NCBI GenBank assembly: GCA_004377275.1
Contig: SOIC01000020.1
Location: 1-22,273 of the forward strand
DNA length: 22,273 nt
Reading direction: 5' to 3'
DNA from: Dehalococcoidia bacterium
GTDB taxonomy: Bacteria; Chloroflexota; Dehalococcoidia; E44-bin15
Part shown: piece after piece, positions 1-6,338 of the stretch
Layout: each line of letters starts with the position of its first letter
How positions within the stretch are numbered: the first letter of the stretch is position 1
Made by a program: the position numbers and the translations under genes
Notes under the pieces: generated by a model
Seen by the model: only the letters and a program-made list of their open reading frames with translations
What the model was told of the DNA's origin: nothing
Database searches by the model: none

Positions 1-326
1 CAAGAATACACCAAGCACCTTCGTCAGTGGTGTCGAACTGGCCAACATACTTTGCCCATGTATGGTCATATTGCTTTCAAATCCGCCTGGCTGGACTCTT
101 TGCTCTATTATAGCACTTGAGCGATAACCAGTATATGTATGCCTGTCACAAAGTGCCTAGTATGCTTTTTGTAGCGAAGGCGGTATTAAGGTAGGTTACA
201 TGGGAAAGCAGTGGGAGTTCATGAAGTGGTTAAATGGTTAGAAAGGGAGGTTGTGCTGGCAAGGTGAGAAGGGAGCTACCTCCGTCACCAGGCAGCTCCC
301 CCATCTTATCTTATTGCCCACAGAGG
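1..326. other. Left-edge region without a convincing gene
   Basis: No full gene is visible here. A plus-strand frame is open from the window edge to a TGA at 118-120 (about 39 residues), and a minus-strand frame is open from 76 to the edge. Either could be the end of a gene lying outside the window, and neither product is recognisable. A 13-codon frame at 200-241 and a hairpin at 271-300 are listed separately. The DNA is visibly more AT-rich than the operons further right. Confidence 0.5.
271..300. terminator. Inverted repeat, possible terminator downstream of the Cys/His-rich gene
   Basis: GGGAGCT at 271-277 is complementary to AGCTCCC at 294-300. Two further G-C pairs follow after one mismatch, leaving a loop of about 10 bases. 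It lies just past the stop of the minus-strand gene at 327-758. There is no proper T-run on that strand, and on the plus strand the following bases are only moderately T-rich. A terminator role is therefore tentative. Confidence 0.35.
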
Positions 327-758
327 CTAGGGAATTCTCACCTTTTTCTTAAATAGCCTGCGTTTGATTGCCTTATTGTCGGTAGGGGACGGGCTTTTCA
401 CAGCCTCAATAGTTGACCTATGCATCTCTTGTGCGTTCAAATGTCGCCACCAGATTAGTGAAATGGCCAAATCTGGATTCTCCTTCGCCCATTCAATCTG
501 TTTGGGTACTGGTGTGGCATCTAACTGGATAAGCGTACCTGCCATAGCAATATCCAATCTTCGTCTTTTGCTGGAACTAGACCGTGTAAACTGAGGACAG
601 TCGCACATTATGCAACTTCCCTGCCCTTCCTCAAAACAGCCTTTACCGTTCTTCATATAGCCGGTATATTTGGCACGATGGTCCGACTTGAAATGGTGGC
701 ACTTGCATAATTCATCGTCAGCCCATTCGTCAGCCTGTTTTATCTCATCATCTGCCAT
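327..758 (-). CDS. Small Cys/His-rich protein, putative zinc-binding, function unknown
   Basis: A 143-residue protein that I do not recognise as a named family. Its N-terminal third carries a compact cluster: CKCHH at residues 18-22, a further His about five residues on, then C-x8-C-x2-C-x-C ending in CDCPQF near residue 57. This Cys-x-Cys-His ... Cys-x-x-Cys-x-Cys layout looks like a small treble-clef or zinc-ribbon-like site. The rest is hydrophilic, and the C-terminus is strongly basic (KRRLFKKK). The ATG start is well supported by AAAGGAG placed about eight bases upstream. There is no signal peptide or membrane segment. It is the first of two minus-strand genes in an AT-rich stretch and has no obvious operon partner. 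Metal binding is inferred only from the residue pattern. Confidence 0.7.
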   Translation of the reverse strand: MADDEIKQADEWADDELCKCHHFKSDHRAKYTGYMKNGKGCFEEGQGSCIMCDCPQFTRSSSSKRRRLDIAMAGTLIQLDATPVPKQIEWAKENPDLAISLIWWRHLNAQEMHRSTIEAVKSPSPTDNKAIKRRLFKKKVRIP

Positions 759-837
759 CTATTCTGCTCCTTTAGAAGTAAGATATAGGGGTTAGTTTTC
801 AATCCTCACCCAAAAGGAATGAAACTTCATGACTTCT

Positions 838-843
838 ATTATA
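838..843 (-). promoter_or_regulatory. Possible -10 box for the Cys/His-rich gene
   Basis: On the minus strand the hexamer is TATAAT, about 80 bases upstream of the ATG at 758, in an AT-rich stretch. No -35 element at ideal distance is clear; the best candidate, TTGGTA, would leave a 19-base spacer. Weak call. Confidence 0.25.
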
Positions 844-1035
844 CATCATATTTATACCTTTATACCAAAAAATTATTCCTTACAATCCTTGAAATGGTAC
901 ACCGATACACCCGCTCTGTAAGCTTTAGTGGTAGCCTGCGGTTTTATAAGCCGCCATTGGCGGTCGCTTGCATTGAGTGGTTAGATGGCTCTTTCTTGAT
1001 TGTATTTGAGATGCTGACACGGCCTCTTTCAGTAG

Positions 1036-1407
1036 TTATTCCGAAGAGCAGTTTTCCGGCCCCCAATAAGCTCTCATTGTCTGCACCTTGCCATTTTGAT
1101 TGAATTCGAAAATATCGATAGCGTCAATCTTGAGCTTAGAGTCACCCAGGATAACAGTGCAAACGAAAGGAAACACAGCCGCATTGCCCGCATACCTAAC
1201 TGGCCCAGCAAGTTCTAACTTGAGCTCAGCATTGAAAGCCTGCTCATAGAACTTGCAAATAGCATCTATGCCTACATGAGGGTCAGTTCCGACAGGGTCT
1301 TCCACGGTTGCGTTATCATCGTATATCGCCTTAATAGCTTCGATATCGTGTGCGCTAACTCCATTGATATACCTTTTTACATATTCAAGCTTTTCTGATG
1401 CTTCCAT
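1036..1407 (-). CDS. Steroid delta-isomerase-like protein (NTF2/SnoaL fold)
   Basis: A 123-residue protein closely resembling bacterial delta5-3-ketosteroid isomerases (EC 5.3.3.1), which shift a double bond through a dienolate intermediate. Counting from the chosen start, the three classical active-site residues are present in family context: Tyr13 in the first helix (VKRY), Asp37 in VEDPVG and Asp98 in AIDIF. These match Tyr14, Asp38 and Asp99 of the Comamonas enzyme almost position for position. Two ATGs lie in frame. The one at 1413 directly abuts AGGAGG, while the one at 1407 is six bases from it, so 1407 is preferred. No steroid-degradation genes are nearby, so the true substrate may be another enolisable carbonyl compound. 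The fold assignment is strong; the reaction is inferred. Confidence 0.8.
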   Translation of the reverse strand: MEASEKLEYVKRYINGVSAHDIEAIKAIYDDNATVEDPVGTDPHVGIDAICKFYEQAFNAELKLELAGPVRYAGNAAVFPFVCTVILGDSKLKIDAIDIFEFNQNGKVQTMRAYWGPENCSSE

Positions 1408-1561
1408 CTTCATCCTCCTAAAATATCATTGAGAATAGAGAGAGCCTGATTTGTTTATCCATAACGACGGGAGATGAGCCGCCGAAAAGATACATGCTTG
1501 CGGCACTCCGTTTATTGCTGCAATACATTACTCGGGCAAGAGAGCCAACTTTTACCTCAGG

Positions 1562-2362
1562 CTAAGTGGGCAATCCAAATATATCCCTTACCCTTTTCAC
1601 ATCCTCTGCTGGCGGCCGCGGCAGACTGGTAAACGGCAGGCCTGTCCCTTTCTTGATATCGACAGCCATCTCAGCGGTCTTCACGGCTATCATCTGAGCG
1701 TCCAGGATAGGTATATTTCTGCCATCCACTTCGATTTTATGTAAGCCAGCAGCGCTGCAGAACGGGCCTATACCACAGCAGCCAACTACTATTACATCCG
1801 CACCCTGAGCCACCAATTCCCTCGACTTTTCCACAACACCGTCGGCGGCAAACTGCGGGTCGGCGAAACTCTTGGTCCAGGTATCCTCAAAGGTATGTAT
1901 ATCGTTGACCACGCCGTTGGGTATCAGCCGGTCCTGTAAACCATATGCCCTGATTTGCTCTTCAATATGAGGAACGATTCCTGGCATGTTGGCCACGATC
2001 ACGGCAAACTTGCGGCCCGACTGGCAGGCAAAGAGCATACTTGATAGACCGGGTCCAATGAGCGGTATATCCACAACGGCACTTGCTTCCTTGATCCCCC
2101 AGTCATCAAAACAGCCCACCACCGCGGCATCAAACCCCTCCTTCTCCGCCTCGATAAATGCCTCCACGATGCTCCCCAGGTTCAGGTGAGTGTAATAATT
2201 ATTAGTGTAATCTAAGGGATTACCAAGCCCAACCTTTAGTCCCCTTTGCACTACCTCCGTGTCCAGTCGCAGTACCTTCTTGTAGCCCTTTTCTATTATG
2301 CCAAACCAGATATCCTCGAAACCGGGCACCGACTGGCCGACACCGACTAAACAGATTCTCAT
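1562..2362 (-). CDS. Asp/Glu/hydantoin racemase family protein
   Basis: A 266-residue cytosolic protein of the cofactor-independent Asp/Glu/hydantoin racemase family, in which two cysteines act as acid/base on either face of the substrate. The first is Cys84 in GCFDDWGI, matching the GCFDDP motif typical of hydantoin racemases. The second lies in VVGCCGIGPF, where Cys195 and Cys196 form a doublet. The ATG is preceded by AGGAGG with a six-base gap. A strong promoter lies upstream, divergent from ilvE. Relatives include hydantoin, aspartate, glutamate and allantoin racemases and maleate isomerases. The substrate cannot be read from sequence, and no hydantoinase or carbamoylase gene is present in the window. 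Confidence 0.85.
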   Translation of the reverse strand: MRICLVGVGQSVPGFEDIWFGIIEKGYKKVLRLDTEVVQRGLKVGLGNPLDYTNNYYTHLNLGSIVEAFIEAEKEGFDAAVVGCFDDWGIKEASAVVDIPLIGPGLSSMLFACQSGRKFAVIVANMPGIVPHIEEQIRAYGLQDRLIPNGVVNDIHTFEDTWTKSFADPQFAADGVVEKSRELVAQGADVIVVGCCGIGPFCSAAGLHKIEVDGRNIPILDAQMIAVKTAEMAVDIKKGTGLPFTSLPRPPAEDVKRVRDIFGLPT

Positions 2363-2386
2363 CTTTAACCTCCTTCTGTGTCAATC

Positions 2387-2416
2387 GGTATACACCCCCG
2401 AATAGCGCCCTGTCAA
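2387..2416 (-). promoter_or_regulatory. Sigma-70-type promoter for the racemase gene
   Basis: On the minus strand a perfect -35 TTGACA (2411-2416) is followed by an 18-base spacer and the -10-like TATACC (2387-2392). Transcription would start about 20 bases before the racemase ATG, leaving room for its AGGAGG site. It is back-to-back with the ilvE promoter. Confidence 0.6.
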
Positions 2417-2455
2417 CCCTTTTTTGCACTAATCAATACGCCGCACCCTTCAAGC

Positions 2456-2485
2456 TTGTCTTTTTAAGCCCTACTGGTATATAAT
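2456..2485 (+). promoter_or_regulatory. Sigma-70-type promoter for ilvE
   Basis: TTGTCT (2456-2461), an 18-base spacer and a perfect TATAAT (2480-2485) lie about 30 bases before the ilvE ATG. An AAGGAGG ribosome binding site at 2504-2510 sits five bases from that ATG. No T-box or leader-peptide attenuator fits in the short leader. Confidence 0.65.
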
Positions 2486-2515
2486 TTCTCTATTCTGGTA
2501 TAAAAGGAGGGTCAT

Positions 2516-3445
2516 ATGCCGCCCTATGCTTTTTTCGATGGAAAGTTTGTCCCCCTCGCCGAGGCCAAGATCGGGATCATGACCCACGCCTTCAACTACG
2601 GCACCGCCTGCTTTGAGGGGATTCGGGGCAACTGGAACGAGGAGCAGGGGCAGATGTACATCTTTCGCCTCGCTGAACACTACCAAAGGCTGCTCGAGAG
2701 TTGCCGCGTGCTCCAGATCGAAATCCCCCGCACTAAGGATGAGCTCTTCGCGCTCACCATAGAGCTGGTCCAGCGGTGCGGCTATCGCGAGGATACCTAC
2801 ATTCGCCCCATGGCCTACAAGAGCTCCGAACAGGTGGGGGTGAGGCTTCACAACCTGGAGGCCAGCTTCCTGCTCTTCGCCATACCATTCGGCCCTTACC
2901 TCGATATCACCAAGGGGGCAAAATGCTGCGTCTGCTCCTGGCGGCGCATCGACAGCAGCATGATCCCCCCGAGAGCCAAGATCAACGGGCTTTATGTGAA
3001 CAGCGCCCTGGCAAAGACCGAGGCCGTGGAGAAAGGCTTCGATGAGGCTATCCTGCTTACCCATGATGGTCACGTCTCCGAGGGGAGCGGGGAGAATATC
3101 TTCCTGATAATCGATGGACAGCTAGTCACGCCGCCAAGCTCCGATAACATCCTCATCGGGATCACCCGAGATACGGTGATCACGCTGGCGAAAAGTGAGC
3201 TGGGCATCGAGACCATCGAGCGGTCTATCGCCCCCGGCGAGCTTTACACCGCTGATGAATGCTTCCTTACCGGCACAGCCGCCCATGTTACCCCGGTCAC
3301 TGAGATCGACCACCGCAAGGTGGGACGCGGCGAAGTGGGCGATATCACCAAAAAACTTCAGGCTCTTTACTTCGATGTGATCCTGGGCAAAAGCAAGAGA
3401 TACCTCGATTGGTGCACCCCTGCCTATAAGTTGGTCAAGGCATGA
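2516..3445 (+). CDS. ilvE: Branched-chain amino acid aminotransferase (class IV PLP enzyme)
   Basis: A 309-residue class IV aminotransferase. It interconverts the 2-oxo acids of valine, leucine and isoleucine with their amino acids, using glutamate as usual donor, in the cytosol. Seen in sequence: the family N-terminus (FFDGKFVPLAEAKI, then HAFNYGTACFEGIRG), the PLP-lysine region PPRAKINGLYVNSALAK with Lys155 as the likely Schiff-base lysine, the phosphate-binding stretch HVSEGSGENIF, and a C-terminal FLTGTAAHVTPV motif. Length is typical for the family. The start is fixed by AAGGAGG five bases upstream and by a good promoter. It is monocistronic or followed only by a broken plsY fragment. 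D-amino-acid aminotransferase and aminodeoxychorismate lyase are relatives, but the EGIRG and TGTAAHVTPV motifs favour IlvE. Confidence 0.93.
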   Translation: MPPYAFFDGKFVPLAEAKIGIMTHAFNYGTACFEGIRGNWNEEQGQMYIFRLAEHYQRLLESCRVLQIEIPRTKDELFALTIELVQRCGYREDTYIRPMAYKSSEQVGVRLHNLEASFLLFAIPFGPYLDITKGAKCCVCSWRRIDSSMIPPRAKINGLYVNSALAKTEAVEKGFDEAILLTHDGHVSEGSGENIFLIIDGQLVTPPSSDNILIGITRDTVITLAKSELGIETIERSIAPGELYTADECFLTGTAAHVTPVTEIDHRKVGRGEVGDITKKLQALYFDVILGKSKRYLDWCTPAYKLVKA

Positions 3446-3464
3446 GCAGAGCGGGACAAAACAG

Positions 3465-3549
3465 ATGATCTGGAGCTCCATCTTATTAGTTATTATTGGG
3501 TTATCTCATCGGTGCTATCCCATCAGCCTATGGCAAGCTCAGCGGGATA
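3465..3549 (+). pseudogene. plsY: Decayed 5' fragment of plsY (glycerol-3-phosphate acyltransferase)
   Basis: An ATG at 3465 opens a hydrophobic frame (MIWSSILLVI). After a one-base shift near 3495 the adjacent frame reads LGYLIGAIPSAYGKLSGI, very close to the first transmembrane segment and the GYLIGSIPxAY motif of PlsY, the membrane enzyme that acylates glycerol-3-phosphate from acyl-phosphate. After about 3549 the similarity stops: none of the later PlsY motifs, such as the GSGNxGATN loop, is found before the next gene. I read this as a truncated, frameshifted remnant 19 bases behind ilvE. Based on motif recognition over about 28 residues only. Confidence 0.45.
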
Positions 3550-3661
3550 TTGTTGTTTAAAAAGCCAGTTGCTGGCCGTCTTTTCGGGGCCTACTTGTGG
3601 TTCCCTGTCACCGGACGTCTGCCTGCCAGGTTTTTGGTTAAAATGATACTAATGAGGAACT

Positions 3662-4786
3662 ATGAAATCACAGAATTCACCGAATCCTGAGCTTTCCTTG
3701 ATAGTGCCAACATATTGCGAGAGGCAGAACATTGCCACATTGATCGAGAGGGTTCACCAATCTTTGTCGCGCTACAGCTATGAGCTTATCGTGGTTGATG
3801 ATAACAGTCCTGATGGGACCTCAGAGCTTGCTAAAAGCCTTACCCAAAAGTACCCGGTTAGAGTGATTACCAGGAGAAATGAGAGGGGCTTGGCTTCAGC
3901 AGTAGTTGATGGATTCAAGCAGGCTAAGGGAGAGATTTTTGGAGTCATAGACGCCGATTTACAGCATCCGCCAGAGATATTGCCTGAACTGCTAAAGGAG
4001 ATAAGGAACGGAGCGGGAGTTATTATCGCCAGTCGATACGTTGAGGGTGGGGGCAGCGAGGGGTGGAGTGTGAAGAGGAAGATCGTATCAAAGGGATCTA
4101 AGTTATTAGCACAACTCCTCTTGCCCTCGATCAGAGGGATCAAAGACCCCTTGTCAGGTTTCTTCCTGCTGAGGAGAAAAGTTATTGATGGTGTGGCACT
4201 GAGTCCAACCGGGTATAAAATCCTTCTGGAGGTGCTTGTCAGGGGAAAACCCAGCGAGGTAGCTGAGGTCCCGTATGTCCTCAGGGAGAGGGAAAGAGGG
4301 GAAAGCAATCTAAATGCTGGAGAGGGGATTAACTATCTGAAACACCTTTACCGTCTGGCAGGATCAGGGGGGACAATAAGATTCATCAAGTTCTGCTTGG
4401 TCGGGTTAAGCGGTGTTTTGGTCAATGAGGGTCTATTATGGATGCTTACAGAAGGTCTGGGGCTGTATTATGTCCTCTCTGCCGCCATTGCCATCGAGAC
4501 GGCAATCCTGACTAATTTTATCTTAAACGACATTTGGACCTTCAGGGATCGGCGATCTCCGGGCATACAGTCGGTTCTACGCCGCGCATTGAAGTTCAAC
4601 CTGGTGAGCATAGCCGGCTTGGGTATCAATATGGCGATACTCTTGACATTTACCGAGGTCTTGGGGATAAGCTACCTCATCTCCAACCTAATTGGCATAG
4701 CGGGAGCCACTCTGTGGAACTTTACCATTAATGCCTCGTGGACCTGGAGAGCCAAACCTCGTGGCGAACCCGCCTTAGAAGGTTGA
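3662..4786 (+). CDS. Polyprenol-phosphate glycosyltransferase (GT2, DPM1-like) fused to a GtrA-like membrane domain
   Basis: A 374-residue two-domain protein. Residues 10-225 are a GT-A family 2 transferase of the dolichol/polyprenol-phosphate mannose synthase type: LSLIVPTYCERQNI, then VVDDNSPDGT, the metal/nucleotide-binding DADLQHPP (Asp97, Asp99), a GYKILLEVLVR segment, and a RERERGESN tail motif. Residues 238-365 hold four hydrophobic segments ending in WTWR, typical of GtrA-like proteins thought to help move lipid-linked sugars across the membrane. Family knowledge suggests transfer of a hexose from a nucleotide sugar to polyprenyl phosphate on the cytoplasmic face. The ATG is preceded by GAGG with a short gap. 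Sugar and acceptor are not determinable here. The PAP2-like protein downstream could act on related polyprenyl phosphates, but this is inference. Confidence 0.88.
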   Translation: MKSQNSPNPELSLIVPTYCERQNIATLIERVHQSLSRYSYELIVVDDNSPDGTSELAKSLTQKYPVRVITRRNERGLASAVVDGFKQAKGEIFGVIDADLQHPPEILPELLKEIRNGAGVIIASRYVEGGGSEGWSVKRKIVSKGSKLLAQLLLPSIRGIKDPLSGFFLLRRKVIDGVALSPTGYKILLEVLVRGKPSEVAEVPYVLRERERGESNLNAGEGINYLKHLYRLAGSGGTIRFIKFCLVGLSGVLVNEGLLWMLTEGLGLYYVLSAAIAIETAILTNFILNDIWTFRDRRSPGIQSVLRRALKFNLVSIAGLGINMAILLTFTEVLGISYLISNLIGIAGATLWNFTINASWTWRAKPRGEPALEG

Positions 4787-4888
4787 GCGCGGCCGTGGGC
4801 AATATCGCAGGCTCAGCTCAGTGGCATCCGGTTGATTGGCATAGCCTTCTGGTGATTTTTCGCCACCGAAGTTGGAGGAGCACATAAT

Positions 4889-4915
4889 ATGATGAGGGGG
4901 GAACTCCAGCGCTAA
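4889..4915 (+). CDS. Possible 8-codon leader ORF coupled to the next gene
   Basis: An ATG at 4889 sits eight bases behind a clear GGAGGAG (4874-4880). It encodes only MMRGELQR and ends with a TAA (4913-4915) whose last A is the first base of the ATG of the membrane-protein gene. The downstream gene itself has only a G-run about 12 bases upstream. This arrangement would allow translational coupling. Alternatively, a single-base indel separates the true start from the rest of the gene. Confidence 0.35.
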   Translation: MMRGELQR

Positions 4916-5403
4916 TGCTCACGTTTGTTGGAGTGTATTTCCTCTTTATCTACCTCGCCTCTCTTGGCGTATTGCAGATAGCAGCCTCATATGCCAATTT
5001 AAACGGGCTATCCTTCTTTAAAAGGCTAAAGTGGGGATACATCTTCGGCGCCCTGTTAATCGTAGGGGGATTCTGCTGGTTCTACATCGTGGGCAATCCT
5101 CACCCTGAGTTTGGCTATGCTTTTACCGTAAGCGATCTTTTCCGCTATGGCTGGTCCAACCCCATGCCCCCTGACATCGGGCTCGTCATGGGGGAGGGCG
5201 AATCCGTGATTTTCTTCGTGCTCGCTGTTGGGTTCGCGCTGCTGACCACCATCGCGATCTCCTCAATTGTGAAATTCAGACTCTCCCCTAGGATCCCTGA
5301 GGAGATGAAGGAAGAGGCTCCAGAGGGGCTGGAGGCCCTTCGAGAAATGACCTTCTTTCAAGCGATCACCCGCAGCCTTCGCAATGGAAAAGGAAAAGAA
5401 TAG
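4915..5403 (+). CDS. Small membrane protein, function unknown
   Basis: A 162-residue protein with three clear hydrophobic segments, roughly residues 3-25, 40-60 and 96-120. An acidic stretch (PEEMKEEAPEGLEALREM) and a basic end (RSLRNGKGKE) follow and are probably cytoplasmic. I recognise no family motif. It ends two bases before the start of the PAP2-like gene, so the two are almost certainly co-transcribed, and it may be a partner of that protein. The start at 4915 is uncertain because the best ribosome binding site serves a short frame that overlaps it. A start further downstream would remove the first membrane segment. Confidence 0.65.
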   Translation: MLTFVGVYFLFIYLASLGVLQIAASYANLNGLSFFKRLKWGYIFGALLIVGGFCWFYIVGNPHPEFGYAFTVSDLFRYGWSNPMPPDIGLVMGEGESVIFFVLAVGFALLTTIAISSIVKFRLSPRIPEEMKEEAPEGLEALREMTFFQAITRSLRNGKGKE

Positions 5404-5405
5404 TC

Positions 5406-6008
5406 ATGGATGCGATCATCTCCGCAGACGAAACCCTTTTCTTCTGGATAAATGGATTAGCCGGGAAGATGCCCATCCTGGATTGGCTGATGAGGCTGTT
5501 TGGAGATGACTACTTCGTATTTACTATTGTGCCCCTCCTCCTGCTCTTTCTTTGGGTCGGCTTCCGCAGTGCTGCACAGAGGGAGATTAACCAGAGGGCG
5601 GTTCTCTGCGCTGTGATAGCGATAGGTCTAACCGGCCTTATTATACATTTCATCACTGAGTATGGCCCGGACCGCCTTCGACCCTCCGATGCCTATCCGG
5701 ACCTGGTCAACCTTATCGCCTATGCGCGAACCGACCCATCCTTCCCCAGCGAGTCGGCAGCGGTTTCCTTCGCATTTGCCACCGGCGTCTGGCTCATGAA
5801 GAGGGGAAGATTGGCAGCCGCTATGTTCTTTGTGGCAGTTCTCTTATGCTTCGCCCGGGTTTATATCGGGGTGCACTACCCCCTGGACATAGTAGCAGGG
5901 GTGGCCATCGGCATCCTCGCCAGCCTTGCCGCCTTTGGGATTCTCCGCATCATCGAGCCCCTACCCACGTGGTTTCTCAAGCTGATCAGGATCCACTATA
6001 TGGCCTAG
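5406..6008 (+). CDS. PAP2-superfamily membrane protein with altered catalytic motifs
   Basis: A 200-residue protein with about five or six membrane segments and the layout of PAP2 phosphatases such as undecaprenyl-diphosphatase or phosphatidylglycerophosphatase B. Motif 3 is good: ARVYIGVHYPLD contains the Arg, His and Asp expected at the end of the active site. Motif 1 reads EYGPDRLRP, with Glu where the usual Lys of K-x6-RP falls. Motif 2 reads SFPSESAA, with Ser where the catalytic His of PSxH should be. The N-terminal ETLFFWINGLAG is typical of the family. The purine-rich AAAAGGAAAAGA lies just upstream of the ATG. It could be a weakened or non-catalytic relative, or use a non-standard active site. 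The phosphatase role is therefore unproven. Confidence 0.8.
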   Translation: MDAIISADETLFFWINGLAGKMPILDWLMRLFGDDYFVFTIVPLLLLFLWVGFRSAAQREINQRAVLCAVIAIGLTGLIIHFITEYGPDRLRPSDAYPDLVNLIAYARTDPSFPSESAAVSFAFATGVWLMKRGRLAAAMFFVAVLLCFARVYIGVHYPLDIVAGVAIGILASLAAFGILRIIEPLPTWFLKLIRIHYMA

Positions 6009-6280
6009 TTTTTTCGGCCTAGAGGCTTCTCTGGCCGTTCAGATGGAGCGGTGACACATCACAACGGGCATCCCGCAAAAAAATCGCAGCTGAAAAGTAG
6101 TACTCCCCGGTTGTGCTGAGCCCGTAGTTTTCTGTCATTCTCCTTGGGCAAAGCGACCGAAGAATCTCGCTCAGGGGAAACCACGCCAATAATCTCCAGT
6201 ACTCTTTAGACCCTTCCCCCCACAGATCGGGGTGACACAGGAGTGCTGTGTCGCTAGTAATATGAACGAGTACATTCTCT
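6009..6280. other. Intergenic stretch without a convincing gene
   Basis: A gap of about 330 bases separates the PAP2-like gene from the ABC ATPase. Minus-strand open frames exist here, but they lack a ribosome binding site and protein-like composition. The segment begins with two copies of GGCCTAG (6002-6008 and 6016-6022) around a run of six T. It also contains a repeat-like element at 6132-6175, listed separately. The ABC promoter lies at its right end. Confidence 0.5.
6132..6175. repeat. Dispersed intergenic repeat-like element
   Basis: The segment starts with CTGTCATTCTCC, contains AAGCGACCGAAGAATCTCGC and ends with CTCAGG. It strongly resembles a short repeat seen between genes in many environmental bacterial genomes, usually TGTCATTCTGAGCGAAGCGAAGAATCT. 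A more degraded look-alike in the opposite orientation occurs at 19826-19855. The identification rests on memory of the motif; no alignment was run. Confidence 0.4.
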
Positions 6281-6308
6281 TTAACAAGGCTGGCATACGT
6301 GGTAAAAT
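6281..6308 (+). promoter_or_regulatory. Promoter for the ABC/MFS export cluster
   Basis: TTAACA (6281-6286), a 16-base spacer and TAAAAT (6303-6308) each match the sigma-70 consensus at five of six positions. They sit about 30 bases before the ATG of the ATPase gene. No operator-like palindrome was recognised and no regulator gene is adjacent. Confidence 0.5.
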
Positions 6309-6338
6309 ACATCTGCTAACATTCCCAAAGGGCGAAAA

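Noticed and set aside
934..965. CCGCC-ATT-GGCGG hairpin as terminator of the isomerase-like gene
   Set aside because: The stem is only 5 bp and is followed on the minus strand by CTTATAAAA rather than a T-run, so it is too weak to call.
819..1103. Plus-strand open frame of 94 codons
   Set aside because: It overlaps the ketosteroid-isomerase-like gene on the other strand, has no family resemblance, and its composition reads like AT-rich intergenic DNA.
2471..3073. Long minus-strand open frame opposite ilvE
   Set aside because: It is an antisense shadow of ilvE: no ribosome binding site, and its start lies inside a well-supported gene.
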